A stretch of 32,107 bases of DNA from Candidatus Omnitrophota bacterium (lineage in GTDB: Bacteria; Omnitrophota; Omnitrophia; Omnitrophales; Aquincolibacteriaceae): positions 58,842-90,948 of the forward strand of contig JAHFHF010000004.1 in the NCBI GenBank assembly GCA_023247055.1, in the 5' to 3' direction. Made by a program: the position numbers and the translations under genes. Below the pieces are notes generated by a model. It did not search any database. It saw nothing but the letters and a program-made list of their open reading frames with translations, and was not told where the DNA came from. Within the stretch, counting starts at the first letter, position 1; each line of letters begins with the position of its first letter. Shown in pieces: positions 30,415-32,107 of the stretch.

Positions 30415-32107
30415 TTAATAAAACCGCTGGGCTTCCCAAAGCCTCCAAAATAATCCCTTAGCTTCAAGCAAGTGTTGCAACGTTCCCGTTTCCACCACAC
30501 AGCCATTATCCAAAACGACAATATGATCCGCATGCCGTATCGTCGAAAACCTGTGCGCAACCACCAGAGTAGTTTTGCCATGAATGGCTTCCATCAAGGC
30601 CTCCTGAATCAAACGCTCCGTTTCGCTGTCAAGCGCGCTCGTCGCTTCATCCAAAACAAGCACTTCAGCATTGCGTAAAAGCGCCCGGGCTATAGACAGC
30701 CTCTGCCGCTCTCCTTTGGACAGCCGGCTTCCGCGGTCACCGATAACCGTATCGAGTCCTTCGGGAAGCTTCGTCGTAAAGTCATAACATCTTGCCTGTT
30801 TTAAAATGGTTATGACTTTTTCTTCCGAAGGTTCCGTGGCTAACCCGTAAATCAGATTAAAACGAATCGTGTCGTTGAAAAGCAGAGGATCCTGACTGAT
30901 AAAGGCCACACGGTCATGATAAGACCTCAGACTAAAATCGCGCAGATCCTGACCATCCGCAAGAATGGATCCCGGCGGGCTTTCATAAAACCGCATCAGA
31001 AGGTGCAAGAGTGTCGTTTTACCGGCGCCTGTGGGCCCCACCAAAGCTGTCATCCGGCCCTTTTTCACTTCAAACGAAACATTTTTTAACACGCGTGTCC
31101 GGCTGGGATACTCAAAGTTTACCCGCTCAAAACGAATTTCATTTTGAAGTCCAGACCATACTTTGTCCCCCTCAGTGACATAAAATTTGTTTTCACTGGA
31201 AAACACCTCTTCAAGTTCAACCAGTGTCCCGCACATCGACGCAAAAACCGCGCGGACTCTCGAGATCGACCCAAACAGAGCTGTCGAACGGCGCAGAACA
31301 AGAAAAAACACAAAATACGCTGCCACGTGCGCGGAACTTTTGCCCGTCAGATCACGCGCCATTAGCCCCATCAGAATAAAAATCATGACTAATCCCGAAA
31401 TTTCATGAAAAGGATCTATTAAAAACTTCTTCCGCTCCACAAAAGTCGAGGCCTGGTTAGCCGCTTGGTTAGGCTTCTTAAATTTTTCTTTTTCCATTTC
31501 TTCGCTTGAGCATGCCTTGATGAGCGTCATGCAGGACAGGCTATTGGAAATCTTTTTAGCCAGTGCCGCATTTGCGGTTATCAACCGCACCGACGCGACG
31601 CGCACCTGATGAAGAATATGCCGAATGGGTAAATTGAGGAAAGGCCAAACAAGAGCGGCCGCCATCGTGAATTTCCAGGAGATACTTGCCAGGATCAAAA
31701 GATTCACAGCCAGCGTGACACCAGAATAAAAAATCTGATGCAGGGCCTTAAAGCTTTTGGCAATCTGGAGCGGGTAATTCATCAGGATATTTTGCAAATT
31801 TCCAAGATGATGCTCGTCAAAAAAGCTTTTTCCACAGCACAAAAATCTCTCAAAAATCAAAAACCGTAGCTGGTTCGTAAAACGCTGGGTCTGAGCCATC
31901 ACACTTACCCGCAGGGCGACATCCAGGACATTCTTTAACAGCGCCGCTAAAAAAATCACTCCGATCAGCAGGGCAATAAGGTTAAAGTTTGAATCCGTGA
32001 TAACGGACGGAAGCTGCTGGATCAATACACCCAGATACGGCGCCTGGTGAATCGGTTCCGCGCCTCCGGCAATAAAAGCATGAATCGTGGGAATCAGCAG
32101 TGCATAG
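30415..32107 (-). CDS. ABC exporter, fused permease-ATPase (5' end outside window)
   Basis: At least 563 codons are present, and the frame stays open to the window edge, so the N-terminus is missing. The N-terminal half is a type-I ABC membrane domain with several hydrophobic segments. The ATPase half has Walker A (GPTGAGKTT), the Q loop (FISQDPLLF), the signature LSKGERQRLSI instead of LSGGQ, Walker B VLVLDEATSALD and the switch His in VVAHRFSTI. It resembles MsbA-type lipid or lipopolysaccharide flippases, with the substrate undetermined. It acts in the inner membrane as a dimer and is followed 17 nt later by the DoxX-like gene. Confidence 0.96.
   Translation of the reverse strand, partial: YALLIPTIHAFIAGGAEPIHQAPYLGVLIQQLPSVITDSNFNLIALLIGVIFLAALLKNVLDVALRVSVMAQTQRFTNQLRFLIFERFLCCGKSFFDEHHLGNLQNILMNYPLQIAKSFKALHQIFYSGVTLAVNLLILASISWKFTMAAALVWPFLNLPIRHILHQVRVASVRLITANAALAKKISNSLSCMTLIKACSSEEMEKEKFKKPNQAANQASTFVERKKFLIDPFHEISGLVMIFILMGLMARDLTGKSSAHVAAYFVFFLVLRRSTALFGSISRVRAVFASMCGTLVELEEVFSSENKFYVTEGDKVWSGLQNEIRFERVNFEYPSRTRVLKNVSFEVKKGRMTALVGPTGAGKTTLLHLLMRFYESPPGSILADGQDLRDFSLRSYHDRVAFISQDPLLFNDTIRFNLIYGLATEPSEEKVITILKQARCYDFTTKLPEGLDTVIGDRGSRLSKGERQRLSIARALLRNAEVLVLDEATSALDSETERLIQEALMEAIHGKTTLVVAHRFSTIRHADHIVVLDNGCVVETGTLQHLLEAKGLFWRLWEAQRFY

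Overview
The window looks like a chromosomal segment of a free-living, Gram-negative-type bacterium from an uncultivated lineage. Support for that: an RlpA-like cell-wall protein, UppP, a probable sigma-54 promoter, several families with no clear function, and many small intergenic repeats. Omnitrophota is my guess, but it rests on overall gene style and not on a marker gene, so treat it as weak. I see no rRNA, tRNA, CRISPR array, prophage or intact transposase. Nearly all genes are on the minus strand; only the IMPase-like gene, mutY, the ygfZ-like gene and rlpA are on the plus strand.

Layout, left to right. (1) 12-6646: gamma-carbonic anhydrase, aconitase (acnA), malate dehydrogenase (mdh), an FkbM methyltransferase and isocitrate dehydrogenase (icd). 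This is a TCA-cycle block with a methyltransferase inside it. (2) 6813-10499: an inositol-monophosphatase-family enzyme, then a coupled set on the other strand: alpha/beta hydrolase, polysaccharide-pyruvyltransferase-like protein, GT4 glycosyltransferase. (3) 10550-13183: mutY joined to a C-terminally shortened ygfZ-like gene, converging on uppP. (4) 13649-19382: a signalling operon of orphan CheB, a CheB-CheR-PAS fusion, a PAS histidine kinase and a single-domain receiver, with no chemoreceptor gene. (5) 19824-24782: ppiC, an RluE-like pseudouridine synthase, a two-helix membrane protein, a beta-repeat protein, a small DNA-binding-like protein, an NPYG-repeat protein, a CvfB-like S1 protein and a DEAD-box helicase, all in one direction. 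(6) 25185-26583: three genes with 4-nt overlaps (YbeD/DUF493, GIY-YIG, PTGES2-like). (7) 26883-32107: a small conserved protein, an alpha/beta hydrolase with two receivers, rlpA, a DoxX-like protein and an ABC exporter cut by the window edge.

The most unusual material is between the genes. Three intergenic spacers carry facing (inverted) arrays of degenerate 7-bp repeats. Each site has its own core (ATGAG, GTGAT or AGCG), and each begins in the stop codon of the upstream gene. A second family of about 190-bp MITE-like elements has three copies with shared TIRs flanked by TA. One copy sits inside a heptad array; removing it together with one TA restores the 7-bp phase, which captures a TA-targeted insertion. 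Further layers are a 28-bp palindrome (one copy lies inside the rlpA coding sequence, just before the signal-peptide core), a 58-bp unit present once at one locus and twice at another, and several nested inverted-repeat elements.
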